From: Anaerolineales bacterium
GTDB taxonomy: Bacteria; Chloroflexota; Anaerolineae; Anaerolineales; UBA6668
Length of the DNA: 35,657 nt
NCBI GenBank assembly: GCA_020630175.1
Contig: JAHDBW010000002.1
Coordinates: 15,607 to 51,263, forward strand
Reading direction: 5' to 3'
The notes beneath the pieces were generated by a model, which worked only from the letters and a program-made list of their open reading frames with translations, made no database searches and was not told the origin of the DNA. The number at the start of each line of letters is the position of its first letter. Position 1 is the stretch's first letter. Made by a program: the position numbers and the translations under genes. This document shows positions 10,442 to 19,131 of this stretch, piece after piece.

Positions 10442-11851
10442 TCAATAGCCTTGGCCGGTTACAGCCTGAACTGCGGTGCGCACGCAAATTTTGATATCCA
10501 GCCACAGCGACCAATGTTCAATGTACCAAAGATCGTACTTGGTACGCTCTTCGATTGATGAATCACCACGCAAGCCATTCACCTGCGCCCAGCCGGTTAG
10601 GCCTGCTTTTTCACGGTGCCGTTCCATATAGCGCGGAATGCTTTGGCGAAATTCTTGTACATACCGCTCTTGCTCTGGACGCGGCCCGACGAGGCTCATT
10701 TCACCCAGCAAGACATTTACAAACTGCGGCAGTTCATCCAATGAATACTTCCGGATGAAGGTGCCAATGCGCGTCCGACGTGGATCGTCTTTGACTGTCC
10801 AGGTGGAGAGCGCCTCAGCATCCGCCCGCATCGAGCGAAACTTGAGCACGCGGAACGGTTCGCCATCTAAGCCGACCCGCTCTTGAATGAACAGCGCCGG
10901 GCCAGGCGATTCAAGCTTGATCAGAATACCTAACAGCACCATGATGGGCGCCGTGAGGAACAGGCCAAACGCTGAGCCAAGAATATCGAAGCCGCGCTTG
11001 AGCGAAAGCCGCCAACCGCGCAAGGCAATGTCGCGCACGCTTAGCAATGGCAAACCACCAAGGTCAGCAACAGAGACTTCCCCAGCCATAATTTCAAACA
11101 CGTCTGGCAAGACCCGCACGCTTACCCGTCCACGGTGGCAATCTGCAATCAAATTCAACAGTTCTAAGCGCGTTGCTTGCGGCAGGGCGATAATCACTTC
11201 ATCAATTTCATTGGCATCGAGCAATTCGATGATATCTACCGTTGCGCCAATGACAGGTGCGCCTAGCATTTCTGGCGGATGCTCGCCGTTGTTGGCCACA
11301 ATCCCGATTAGGTCATAGCCTAAATTAGGGGACCATTGCAATTTTTGCACAACCACTTGCGAGACTTCATTGGTACCCACAACTAGCACGCGTTCGCGGC
11401 CAATGCCACGTTTTAGTAAGCGTTGGCGGATGCGCTGGTGAATGAAGCGCCCAATCGCGACGAATAAAATTGTGCTGAGCCAGGCGTAAATCAATAGCGC
11501 GCGTGGCAAGTTGGCCTCAAATGGCGTGTTCTGATAGCCCAGCGTGTTAAACGCCACCGCTAGCAACGTGCCGCCAGAGGCCGACAACAAGACTAACGAA
11601 AATTCATCAACCCGCGCAGAGGCACGCACTTGGTGATACATCCGATTGAGATACATCAACAAAATCACGGCGAGCACTTGTAAGGGCACAAAGCGCAACA
11701 GCGCCGCAAAAGAAGGTGAGTCTGCTAAGACTTCAGGGATTGGAATAGAGCGCCGCAACAGGAATGCAAAAAGCACAGCCAATGCAATCATTGCTGCGTC
11801 TAATGCTATTAGCGTTGCTCTTACCGTAAAGTCGTACCGTTCGCGGGACAT
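10442..11851 (-). CDS. Exopolysaccharide biosynthesis polyprenyl glycosylphosphotransferase (undecaprenyl-phosphate sugar transferase)
   Basis: N-terminal TM helices, C-terminal bacterial sugar transferase block (KRGFDILGS..., KFRSMRADAEA, RKYSLDELPQFVNVLLGEMSLVGPRPE). Confidence 0.92.
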   Translation of the reverse strand: MSRERYDFTVRATLIALDAAMIALAVLFAFLLRRSIPIPEVLADSPSFAALLRFVPLQVLAVILLMYLNRMYHQVRASARVDEFSLVLLSASGGTLLAVAFNTLGYQNTPFEANLPRALLIYAWLSTILFVAIGRFIHQRIRQRLLKRGIGRERVLVVGTNEVSQVVVQKLQWSPNLGYDLIGIVANNGEHPPEMLGAPVIGATVDIIELLDANEIDEVIIALPQATRLELLNLIADCHRGRVSVRVLPDVFEIMAGEVSVADLGGLPLLSVRDIALRGWRLSLKRGFDILGSAFGLFLTAPIMVLLGILIKLESPGPALFIQERVGLDGEPFRVLKFRSMRADAEALSTWTVKDDPRRTRIGTFIRKYSLDELPQFVNVLLGEMSLVGPRPEQERYVQEFRQSIPRYMERHREKAGLTGWAQVNGLRGDSSIEERTKYDLWYIEHWSLWLDIKICVRTAVQAVTGQGY

Positions 11852-11907
11852 TTTTATAGAAAGGATACAGAGACTGACCGCTATGCGAGCAGCTCAAACC
11901 GTTACAT

Positions 11908-13467
11908 TTATTTACTTGTTGGTAGCTTGGGAACCGCAGGTGCGGGCTTGTTCATGCGTGCCGCTAAAGCAGCTTGCATCGCAATGCGATCATCCCAAGG
12001 ATATTCTGTCGTGCCGAAGCACATCGATTGTTCGTGCGCTTTTCCGCAAGCGAGGACTACATCACCGGGCTGTGCTTTTTGCACGGCAAACCGAATTGCG
12101 CTTTCCCGATCTGGAACACGCCAGAAGGTCTCGTTTTCGCGGCCTCCCATTTTAGTACATCCTGCGGCCATTTCCGAAAGAATTTCGGTTAGGGATTCTG
12201 TTCGTGGATCTTCAGCCGTTAGGATTGTGTAGTCGGCATGCTGCGCCGCAACTTCGGCCATCCAACGTCGCTTTTCAACATCACGCAGGCCAGCGGAGCC
12301 AAATGTCACAATTACTTTTCCATCTGTAAGCGCTTGCGCCGTTTTAAGAATGGCCTCTAATGATTTGGGCGTGTGCGCAAAGTCAACAATTGCAATGAAG
12401 TCTTGGCCTGCGTCAAAGAGCTGCATCCGTCCGGCAACGCCCGCTAACGCAGCAACGCCTTGCTGAATCGTTTCGACTGGCAAGCGCTGCGCCAGCCCAA
12501 CCCCAATGGCGGCCAAACTGTTTGAAACGTTAAATAAGCCAATTAGCTGCGTTTTGAAAGATCGCCAAGCACCATTTAGCGTGACATCAAATGTGGTGCC
12601 AGATGCTGAGAATTTTGCGTTACACCCATGCAACCGCGCCACTTGTGAAAGCCCGTAGCCAATCACTTCAACATCCGTCCGGTCGCGCAACTCGGTGTAG
12701 CTACTGTCATCACGATTGAGCAGCGCTAGCTTACGAACGCCCGGCTTGCGGTAACTTGAAGCAAGGCCTTCAAACAAAAGCGCCTTGGCATCAAAATACG
12801 CCTCACGCGAGCCATGATAGTCTAAATGTTCATGCGTGATGTTTGTCACAACGCCGACATCAAATTCACAGGCCGTGACCCGATGTTGCGCTAAGCCGTG
12901 CGAGGTTACTTCTAATACGCAGTGGGTTAGCCCAGCGGCAACCATTTGCGCTAAATACGCTTGTATCTCATGCGCATCTGGCGTGGTTACATGCAGTCCA
13001 GTATCTTGTTGCGTGTCGCCGATCACGGCATTCACGGTGCTAATCAGGCCCGTTTTGAGGCCGCCAGTATGCAGCACGCTATAAATCAGATTACAGGTTG
13101 TGGTTTTACCATCAGTGCCCGTTACGCCGATCATGACCAACTGACGCGCCGGAAAGTTATGCAAGGCTGCGGCTAGCCAAGCGAGGGCGGGTTTGGCATC
13201 TGCAATTTGCAAGTATGGAATGTCCAGCGAAGTTTCTAACTCTGCATACGGCTGTTCACCGACAACTGCCGCAGCGCCGGCTGCCACAGCATTGGCAATA
13301 AAACGATGTCCATCAACGCTTTCGCCTTTACGCGCTACAAACAACGTGCCTGCAGCCACCTGACGCGAATCATGGGTGACGCTTGCAATCTCTGGGTCAG
13401 CGGTGCTTGCGCTGCTGTTGAAGGTAACTTGTTCTGCAACTGCCTGTAACAGGTCTGATAATTTCAT
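11908..13467 (-). CDS. murE: UDP-N-acetylmuramoyl-tripeptide synthetase (MurE ligase)
   Basis: GVTGTDGKTTT, EVTSHGLAQHRV, TAEDPRTESLTEI; start taken at ATG 13467. Confidence 0.93.
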   Translation of the reverse strand: MKLSDLLQAVAEQVTFNSSASTADPEIASVTHDSRQVAAGTLFVARKGESVDGHRFIANAVAAGAAAVVGEQPYAELETSLDIPYLQIADAKPALAWLAAALHNFPARQLVMIGVTGTDGKTTTCNLIYSVLHTGGLKTGLISTVNAVIGDTQQDTGLHVTTPDAHEIQAYLAQMVAAGLTHCVLEVTSHGLAQHRVTACEFDVGVVTNITHEHLDYHGSREAYFDAKALLFEGLASSYRKPGVRKLALLNRDDSSYTELRDRTDVEVIGYGLSQVARLHGCNAKFSASGTTFDVTLNGAWRSFKTQLIGLFNVSNSLAAIGVGLAQRLPVETIQQGVAALAGVAGRMQLFDAGQDFIAIVDFAHTPKSLEAILKTAQALTDGKVIVTFGSAGLRDVEKRRWMAEVAAQHADYTILTAEDPRTESLTEILSEMAAGCTKMGGRENETFWRVPDRESAIRFAVQKAQPGDVVLACGKAHEQSMCFGTTEYPWDDRIAMQAALAARMNKPAPAVPKLPTSK

Positions 13468-13524
13468 AGTCAACAGTGTATAGCGTCCCTGCGCTTACAA
13501 CAAGGTTTTATAGGCGTTCATTAA

Positions 13525-13562
13525 CAAAAAAGCCCCTGACACGCTAGGCGTATCAGGGGCTC
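13525..13562 (-). terminator. Intrinsic terminator closing the nuo-atp gene run
   Basis: GCCCCTGATACGCCTAGCGTGTCAGGGGCTTTTTTG on minus strand. Confidence 0.9.
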
Positions 13563-13590
13563 TTATTGTTACGAAACGTAAGTGTCGCGT

Positions 13591-14301
13591 TTAGCCAAGG
13601 CTACCAGCGAGGCTGTCCATTTTACGTTTTACTGAACCGTCGATTTCGCGGTCCCCTGAACGTACAACTAGACCGCCAAGCAGGCTTGGATCCACTTTGA
13701 ATGACACTGCATCAGCTTTCATACCAAGTTCTTTAGCAACTTTGCCTTGTTCTTTGGCACTAAGCGGTAATGCACTTACAACTTCAGCAGCTTCTGCACC
13801 TTCCAGTGCTGCAACGCCGCCTTCTACGCTTGAGAAGAAGTCGTCGATGAGTGCTTGTTGTTGTTTCTTGTCTAAGCTTGCGCCAACAACTTTGTTAGCA
13901 GCAGCCATAGCCAATGCGCTGATGTGAGGGCGGACGTCGTTCAACACGTTGTTACGTGCTTCTTCTAGGCCAGCTTCAGCAGCTGATTTGATATCAGCAG
14001 CTTCTTGTTCAGCAGCAGCTTTTAGATCAACACGAACTTTGTCAGCTTGTGCATTTGCTTCAGCGACAATCTTTGCGCGCTCTGCTTGAGCGTCAGCAAC
14101 GATTTTGCCTGCTTCTTTCTCGGCATTTGCGCGTGCTTCTTGTGCAACACGAGCATCTTCCAAGCCATCAGCGATGGTTTTCTTGCGCTTTTCCAACGCT
14201 TCTGTCAGTGGCTTCCAAGCAAGTGACAACACGAATGCAGCCAAGAGGAAGTTCAACAACTGAACCGTTAAGAAGCCAAGATTAATTCCTAATGCTTCCA
14301 T
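13591..14301 (-). CDS. atpF: ATP synthase Fo subunit b fused to a delta (OSCP) C-terminal domain
   Basis: N-terminal TM and charged helix (NFLLAAFVLSLAWKPLTEALEKRKKTIADGLEDA); C-terminal VDPSLLGGLVVRSGDREIDGSVKRKMDSLAGSL resembles delta C-terminus. Confidence 0.88.
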   Translation of the reverse strand: MEALGINLGFLTVQLLNFLLAAFVLSLAWKPLTEALEKRKKTIADGLEDARVAQEARANAEKEAGKIVADAQAERAKIVAEANAQADKVRVDLKAAAEQEAADIKSAAEAGLEEARNNVLNDVRPHISALAMAAANKVVGASLDKKQQQALIDDFFSSVEGGVAALEGAEAAEVVSALPLSAKEQGKVAKELGMKADAVSFKVDPSLLGGLVVRSGDREIDGSVKRKMDSLAGSLG

Positions 14302-14349
14302 TTGATAATTCTCCTTAGTGAATTTTCACTATGTCTTTGTGTTAGTTTA

Positions 14350-14585
14350 CTAAGCAGCAAAGATGAGAATGAGTGAGGTCGCGAGTGCGTAAATAGCTAC
14401 AGCTTCAGCAAACGCAATTGCAAGAATCATGTTTTGTTGAATTAGTGGTGCTGCATCTGGGTTACGACCAATTGCTTGTACAGCGCCGCTACCGAGGATA
14501 CCAATCCCCAAGCCTGCACCGATAGCACTAACCATTGATAGACCTGCGCCTACAAATTTGAGACCTTCAGCGATGTTACCTTCCA
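14350..14585 (-). CDS. atpE: ATP synthase Fo subunit c
   Basis: MEGNIAEGLKFVGAGLSMVSAIGAGLGIGILGSGAVQAIGRNPDAAPLIQQNMILAIAFAEAVAIYALATSLILIFAA; SD GGAGG upstream; track ORF over-extends to 14658. Confidence 0.95.
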
Positions 14586-14683
14586 TTTTGAGTGTCCTCC
14601 AGGAATTATTTGAGTAAGTTTTTTTGTTTTTTAATATTGATCTGGGCGCGTACAACACCCAGATCAGGAATTTTCAATTTCAA

Positions 14684-15772
14684 TTAGTGGTGTGCGTGAG
14701 TGGCTTGCGCCATGAACACCAACGTTAGAATTGCGAATACGTAAGCTTGGATTGAACCAACAAATGTTTCGAGCAAGAAGATACCGCCCGGCAAAATGAC
14801 TGGAACAAGCACACCGATAATCGCGAGTAGCAAACCACCCGCAAAGATATTACCGAATAGACGGAAGCTAAATGACAAGATCTTTGAGACTTCCGAGACG
14901 ATTTCGAGCAGGCCGACCGCAAAGTCGATTTTGCCCATGCCTGGTGAGCTAAGTGCTGGGATATTGATGAACTTTTGGAAGTAACCAATCCCTAGCGCTT
15001 GCACCCCAATCACTTGCACCATCACCATGACAACAATTGCCAGAGCGAACGTGAAGTTCATGTCAGTTGCAAGACCACGGAACCATGGGATAACTTCACA
15101 CAGGTGCTCACAGATTTTGCCAGTGTCTTCAGCAAGTACTGCACTCGCCAAAACGCCACCGGTTTCAACTGCACCATGATCATCGCCATGGTATAGCATA
15201 TCGTCTGTAACGCGAATGCCTTCACCATCGAGAGCATACACATTGCCAAACAAGTTTTGCGCATCGTACCCAGTTAGGCCCGCTTTGTGAACTTCTACAA
15301 AGTTCCCAATTGCTTCATAGCCTGGCACCAATTTACTCATGTTGGCGAACCAAACAACGAAGAAAATAGCGATAACCCAGTAGAAGATTTTCTTGGTGTA
15401 TTTCCCACCAACTTCGCTGGTTTGGTTCCACCAATATTCAATGATTGCTTCCCAAGCGTTGTACCAACCTGAGGGAGCGCTGGTTGCTGCAGTCTTCGCG
15501 CCGCGACGAATGGTAAGCACTAACATCACGATCAAAAGATCAACAATGATCATAGCCGTGTGTGTATTTACCAATGGCACGCCAAAAAATGACTTGATAC
15601 CAAAGATGTTGATTTTTTCAGCTGGCAGAATAACCGCTGGACTGCGTGGTGCCCATATACCACCAATCACAACTGCGGCAACCCCCAGTAGAATCAACGC
15701 AAGCATGGCAATAGTTCTACCATTGCCGCCTGATGATTGATCTGTTGTGGACGTATGACTGTGATCACTCAC
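14684..15772 (-). CDS. atpB: ATP synthase Fo subunit a, with extended internal loop
   Basis: ILSFSFRLFGNIFAGGLLL conserved Arg helix; 362 aa. Confidence 0.93.
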   Translation of the reverse strand: MSDHSHTSTTDQSSGGNGRTIAMLALILLGVAAVVIGGIWAPRSPAVILPAEKINIFGIKSFFGVPLVNTHTAMIIVDLLIVMLVLTIRRGAKTAATSAPSGWYNAWEAIIEYWWNQTSEVGGKYTKKIFYWVIAIFFVVWFANMSKLVPGYEAIGNFVEVHKAGLTGYDAQNLFGNVYALDGEGIRVTDDMLYHGDDHGAVETGGVLASAVLAEDTGKICEHLCEVIPWFRGLATDMNFTFALAIVVMVMVQVIGVQALGIGYFQKFINIPALSSPGMGKIDFAVGLLEIVSEVSKILSFSFRLFGNIFAGGLLLAIIGVLVPVILPGGIFLLETFVGSIQAYVFAILTLVFMAQATHAHH

Positions 15773-16088
15773 TTAGAGTGTCCTCCTGATCTGAATTTAA
15801 ATTTGTTTGATTTTGTTTTTTTTGATTGACCGCAATTTGCGTTACTGCGCGCATTGCAATCTTATATACCAACCACATATGTAGTGGTAGAGATATCAAT
15901 ATACCAGCCAATGTAAACATTGGCTTTGTGCCGAGTGTGCGATCGAGAATAATCCCTAACGCCAAGCCCGCACCAATAATGATGACAGACATCCCAGCAA
16001 TTTGCCCCATCACACCAGTTACTTCAGGCCCAATAAGTAGGCCTTGCATGTAACTATTTTCTGGTTGATTAGGTTTTTCTTCGCTCAT
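15765..16088 (-). CDS. AtpI/AtpZ-like ATP synthase-associated membrane protein
   Basis: Small two-TM protein directly upstream of atpB; GAGLALGIILDRTLGTKPMFTLAGILISLPLHMW. Confidence 0.75.
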   Translation of the reverse strand: MSEEKPNQPENSYMQGLLIGPEVTGVMGQIAGMSVIIIGAGLALGIILDRTLGTKPMFTLAGILISLPLHMWLVYKIAMRAVTQIAVNQKKQNQTNLNSDQEDTLSE

Positions 16089-16146
16089 TTTTAGACTCTG
16101 CTGGCGATTGCGGATTATATCACAATCAACTATACCAACTTCAAAT

Positions 16147-17616
16147 TTAGAACAAACTTGAAGCGCCAGCGATGGCCCAGTTATACCAAGGTGTTGCCGC
16201 AGTCCCCAGAACAATTACGCTGATGGTCAATGCCACCATTGCAATTTGATATGGGCGGGTAATGCTGATTTTGCTAGCGCCTTCTGGTGCTGGATCAACA
16301 TAAACAACTTTCATCACAATCAGATAGTAGTACAACGCCACAAGCGCATTGATTGCACCCACAATTGCTAACCAGTAAAGGCCCGCATCTACAACAACTT
16401 TGAAGATGAAGAACTTCCCTAAGAAGCCAGCCAATGGTGGAATACCTGCCAGTGAGAGGAAGGCAACGAGCATCATGTGTGCCAGGTAAGGTGAGCGGCG
16501 GCTCATGCCCGCATAGTCTTTGATTTCATCAGACCCAGCTGCGCGGGCAAATACGATAATGATCGCAAATGCAAGCAGGTTGGTCGCGATGTAGGTCATC
16601 AGGTAGAACGTTGCAGCCGAAACACTTTGTTCAGGTTGGCTTTCAAATGCGACAAATGCCATCAGGGTATACCCTGCGTGAGCAATTGAAGAGTAGGCCA
16701 GCAAACGTTTGATGTTTGTTTGGGCTAGCGCAACCAAGTTACCAATAGTAGTTGTGACTGCGGCAATTGCCATCATCAATGGCAGCCAGCCCGCAACGCC
16801 ACTATTAGTGGAAAGCGCAATGATAAAGACCCGGATTAGAACGATGAACCCGGCAGTCTTTGATGCCGTTGAGACAAACGCTGTAATTGGCGTTGGTGCC
16901 CCTTCGTATACATCTGGTGTCCAGAAATGGAATGGGAAGGCAGAGATTTTGAAGCCAATCCCGACCAAGATCATCACCGCGATACCAATTAGCGTTACAA
17001 ATGGAACATTGCCAGCGCCTAGGGCTTCTGCAATGCCGTACAAGTTTGTGTGACCAGTGAAACCGTAAAGCAGGCTAAACCCAAACAGCATGACCGTTGA
17101 GGTGACTGCGCCAAACAAGAAGTATTTCAGACCAGATTCTGCTGAACGATCACTGTTGAGCAAGAAGCCCGTGAGTGCGTATGCAGAGATACTTGTCGTT
17201 TCAATTGCCAAGTACAGCATGATCAGGTCAGAGGCAATTGCCATGAAGTTCATGCCAATTACTGCTGCGATCAATACCGCGTAGAAATCACCACGTTTGC
17301 CCAAGCCTTTGACATCCATTGTGATCAGGGCTGTAATTGCACCTGCAACCAAGAACATCATGCGGAAAACAAACCCTAGCATGTCGTGGCGGATGGTCCC
17401 ACCAAACAGTAGTTTAGGGTCGCCCATAGGCAGTGAAAAACCAATTCCAATGAACATCGCAGCCATCAAACCGATAGCAGTGACATAGCCCATCATGCGG
17501 CGGCTTTCGCCTTTCTGCACCACGTCCATAAACATGACGAGCGCAGCAACTGCGATGAGTACTATCTCAGGCAGGATGGCTAGGAAATGCGCAGCTTCGA
17601 AAGTTGTAAAATCCAC
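16147..17616 (-). CDS. nuoN: NADH-quinone oxidoreductase subunit N
   Basis: FKISAFPFHFWTPDVYEGAPTPITAFVSTASKTAGF; position at end of nuo run. Confidence 0.95.
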   Translation of the reverse strand: MDFTTFEAAHFLAILPEIVLIAVAALVMFMDVVQKGESRRMMGYVTAIGLMAAMFIGIGFSLPMGDPKLLFGGTIRHDMLGFVFRMMFLVAGAITALITMDVKGLGKRGDFYAVLIAAVIGMNFMAIASDLIMLYLAIETTSISAYALTGFLLNSDRSAESGLKYFLFGAVTSTVMLFGFSLLYGFTGHTNLYGIAEALGAGNVPFVTLIGIAVMILVGIGFKISAFPFHFWTPDVYEGAPTPITAFVSTASKTAGFIVLIRVFIIALSTNSGVAGWLPLMMAIAAVTTTIGNLVALAQTNIKRLLAYSSIAHAGYTLMAFVAFESQPEQSVSAATFYLMTYIATNLLAFAIIIVFARAAGSDEIKDYAGMSRRSPYLAHMMLVAFLSLAGIPPLAGFLGKFFIFKVVVDAGLYWLAIVGAINALVALYYYLIVMKVVYVDPAPEGASKISITRPYQIAMVALTISVIVLGTAATPWYNWAIAGASSLF

Positions 17617-17619
17617 AGC

Positions 17620-19125
17620 TTATGCTCCAAGGACCGCCATTACGCTGTCAACACCAGTCTTGATTACGGTATCCATCCAAGCAGGATAGAAGCCCAAGGC
17701 TAGCAATGACACCAGTAGGATGACGATTGCAGTTCGATCTTGCCAACGGATTGGCGTGAGTTCGTGTTCAATTTTTTCTGGGATCGGGCCGAAGAAGACC
17801 GCGCTAACAGCACGGATAATGTAAGCCGCTGTAATCACAATTGCGAGTGCAGAAATGATCGCGATCCAAGCGTAGTAATTTGCGATAAAGTCTGGGCCTT
17901 GCACACCTGCGCGCCAAGCACCCATAAAGATTGGTAATTCAGCAACGAAGCCAGAGAACAATGGCATCCCCATTGAAACCAAACCACCAATGATGAAGGC
18001 AACCCCAACCATTGGGAGTTTCTTCATTACACCACCCAGCTCTGGGATCATGCGGGTGTGAGCGCGGTCATAAACCATCCCGATACATGAGAAGAAGAGC
18101 GCCGTCATTGCCCCGTGAGAGAACATTTGCAGCCCAGCACCGGTCAGACCAATTTCGTTCATGGTTGCGATACCAAGTACCACCAACCCCATGTGCGAAA
18201 CAGAAGAGTAACCAATCATGTACTTCAAGTCTTTACGCGTCATTGCGATGAGTGACCCGTAAACAACGTTTACGAAGGCCAGTACCACCACATAAGGTAG
18301 CCAGAACTTTGCACCTTCAGGCAGGAGTACAACCCCAACCCGCAGTGCAGCGTAAGCACCCAGCTTCATCAATACCCCAGCATGGAACATAGACACTGCC
18401 GTCGGCGCTGCCACGTGACCAACCGGGCTCCAGTTGTGGAACGGGAACATCCCCGCCAACACAATGAAACCGATAAAGACAAATGGGAACCAAGTAATTT
18501 GGAATTCGCGGGTAAATTCGGCTTGCTCTTGAATAATGAACATGTCGAATGTGCCAAGACCAGATGCTGAATACATTGCCAGCGCACCAATCAGTGCGAA
18601 GAGCGACCCCACCACAAGGAAGAGGGTCAGCTTCATGGCTGCGTATTCGCGGGTCTTTTTCCAACCCCACATGGCAATCATGAGGTACATTGGGAACACT
18701 GCCACTTCATAGAAGAAGAACAGTGTGAACATATCTTGTGCAACGAACACACCCCACACACCCATCGCTAAGAAGAAGAGTAGTGCAAAGAATTCGCGTG
18801 GACGGTCTTCAATGCCCCAACTGATGAGCACACCGGTAACCATCACAATCCCGGTCAACAACACCATTGGCAGGCTTAGCCCATCAACAGCAACGATGTA
18901 GCTAATGCCGACAGCTGGGATCCAGTCAAAGCGATCTTCAAATTGGTACCCGCCAAGCTCGATGTCATAGCTGAAATACACAATGATAGAAAGCACCATA
19001 CAGACAATCGCCGCAATTAGCGAGGTCCAGCGGATGAGTTCTTTTTTATCTTCTGGGAAGGCTAGCAACGCTAAGCCAACAACGCCCGGAAGAAAAGTAA
19101 TTACTGAAAGAATTGGGAAGTCCAT
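17620..19125 (-). CDS. nuoM: NADH-quinone oxidoreductase subunit M, divergent paralogue
   Basis: FFYEVAVFPMYLMIAMWG, MFPFHNWSPVGHVAAPTAVSMFHAGVLMKLGAY. Confidence 0.92.
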   Translation of the reverse strand: MDFPILSVITFLPGVVGLALLAFPEDKKELIRWTSLIAAIVCMVLSIIVYFSYDIELGGYQFEDRFDWIPAVGISYIVAVDGLSLPMVLLTGIVMVTGVLISWGIEDRPREFFALLFFLAMGVWGVFVAQDMFTLFFFYEVAVFPMYLMIAMWGWKKTREYAAMKLTLFLVVGSLFALIGALAMYSASGLGTFDMFIIQEQAEFTREFQITWFPFVFIGFIVLAGMFPFHNWSPVGHVAAPTAVSMFHAGVLMKLGAYAALRVGVVLLPEGAKFWLPYVVVLAFVNVVYGSLIAMTRKDLKYMIGYSSVSHMGLVVLGIATMNEIGLTGAGLQMFSHGAMTALFFSCIGMVYDRAHTRMIPELGGVMKKLPMVGVAFIIGGLVSMGMPLFSGFVAELPIFMGAWRAGVQGPDFIANYYAWIAIISALAIVITAAYIIRAVSAVFFGPIPEKIEHELTPIRWQDRTAIVILLVSLLALGFYPAWMDTVIKTGVDSVMAVLGA

Positions 19126-19131
19126 TAAAGC

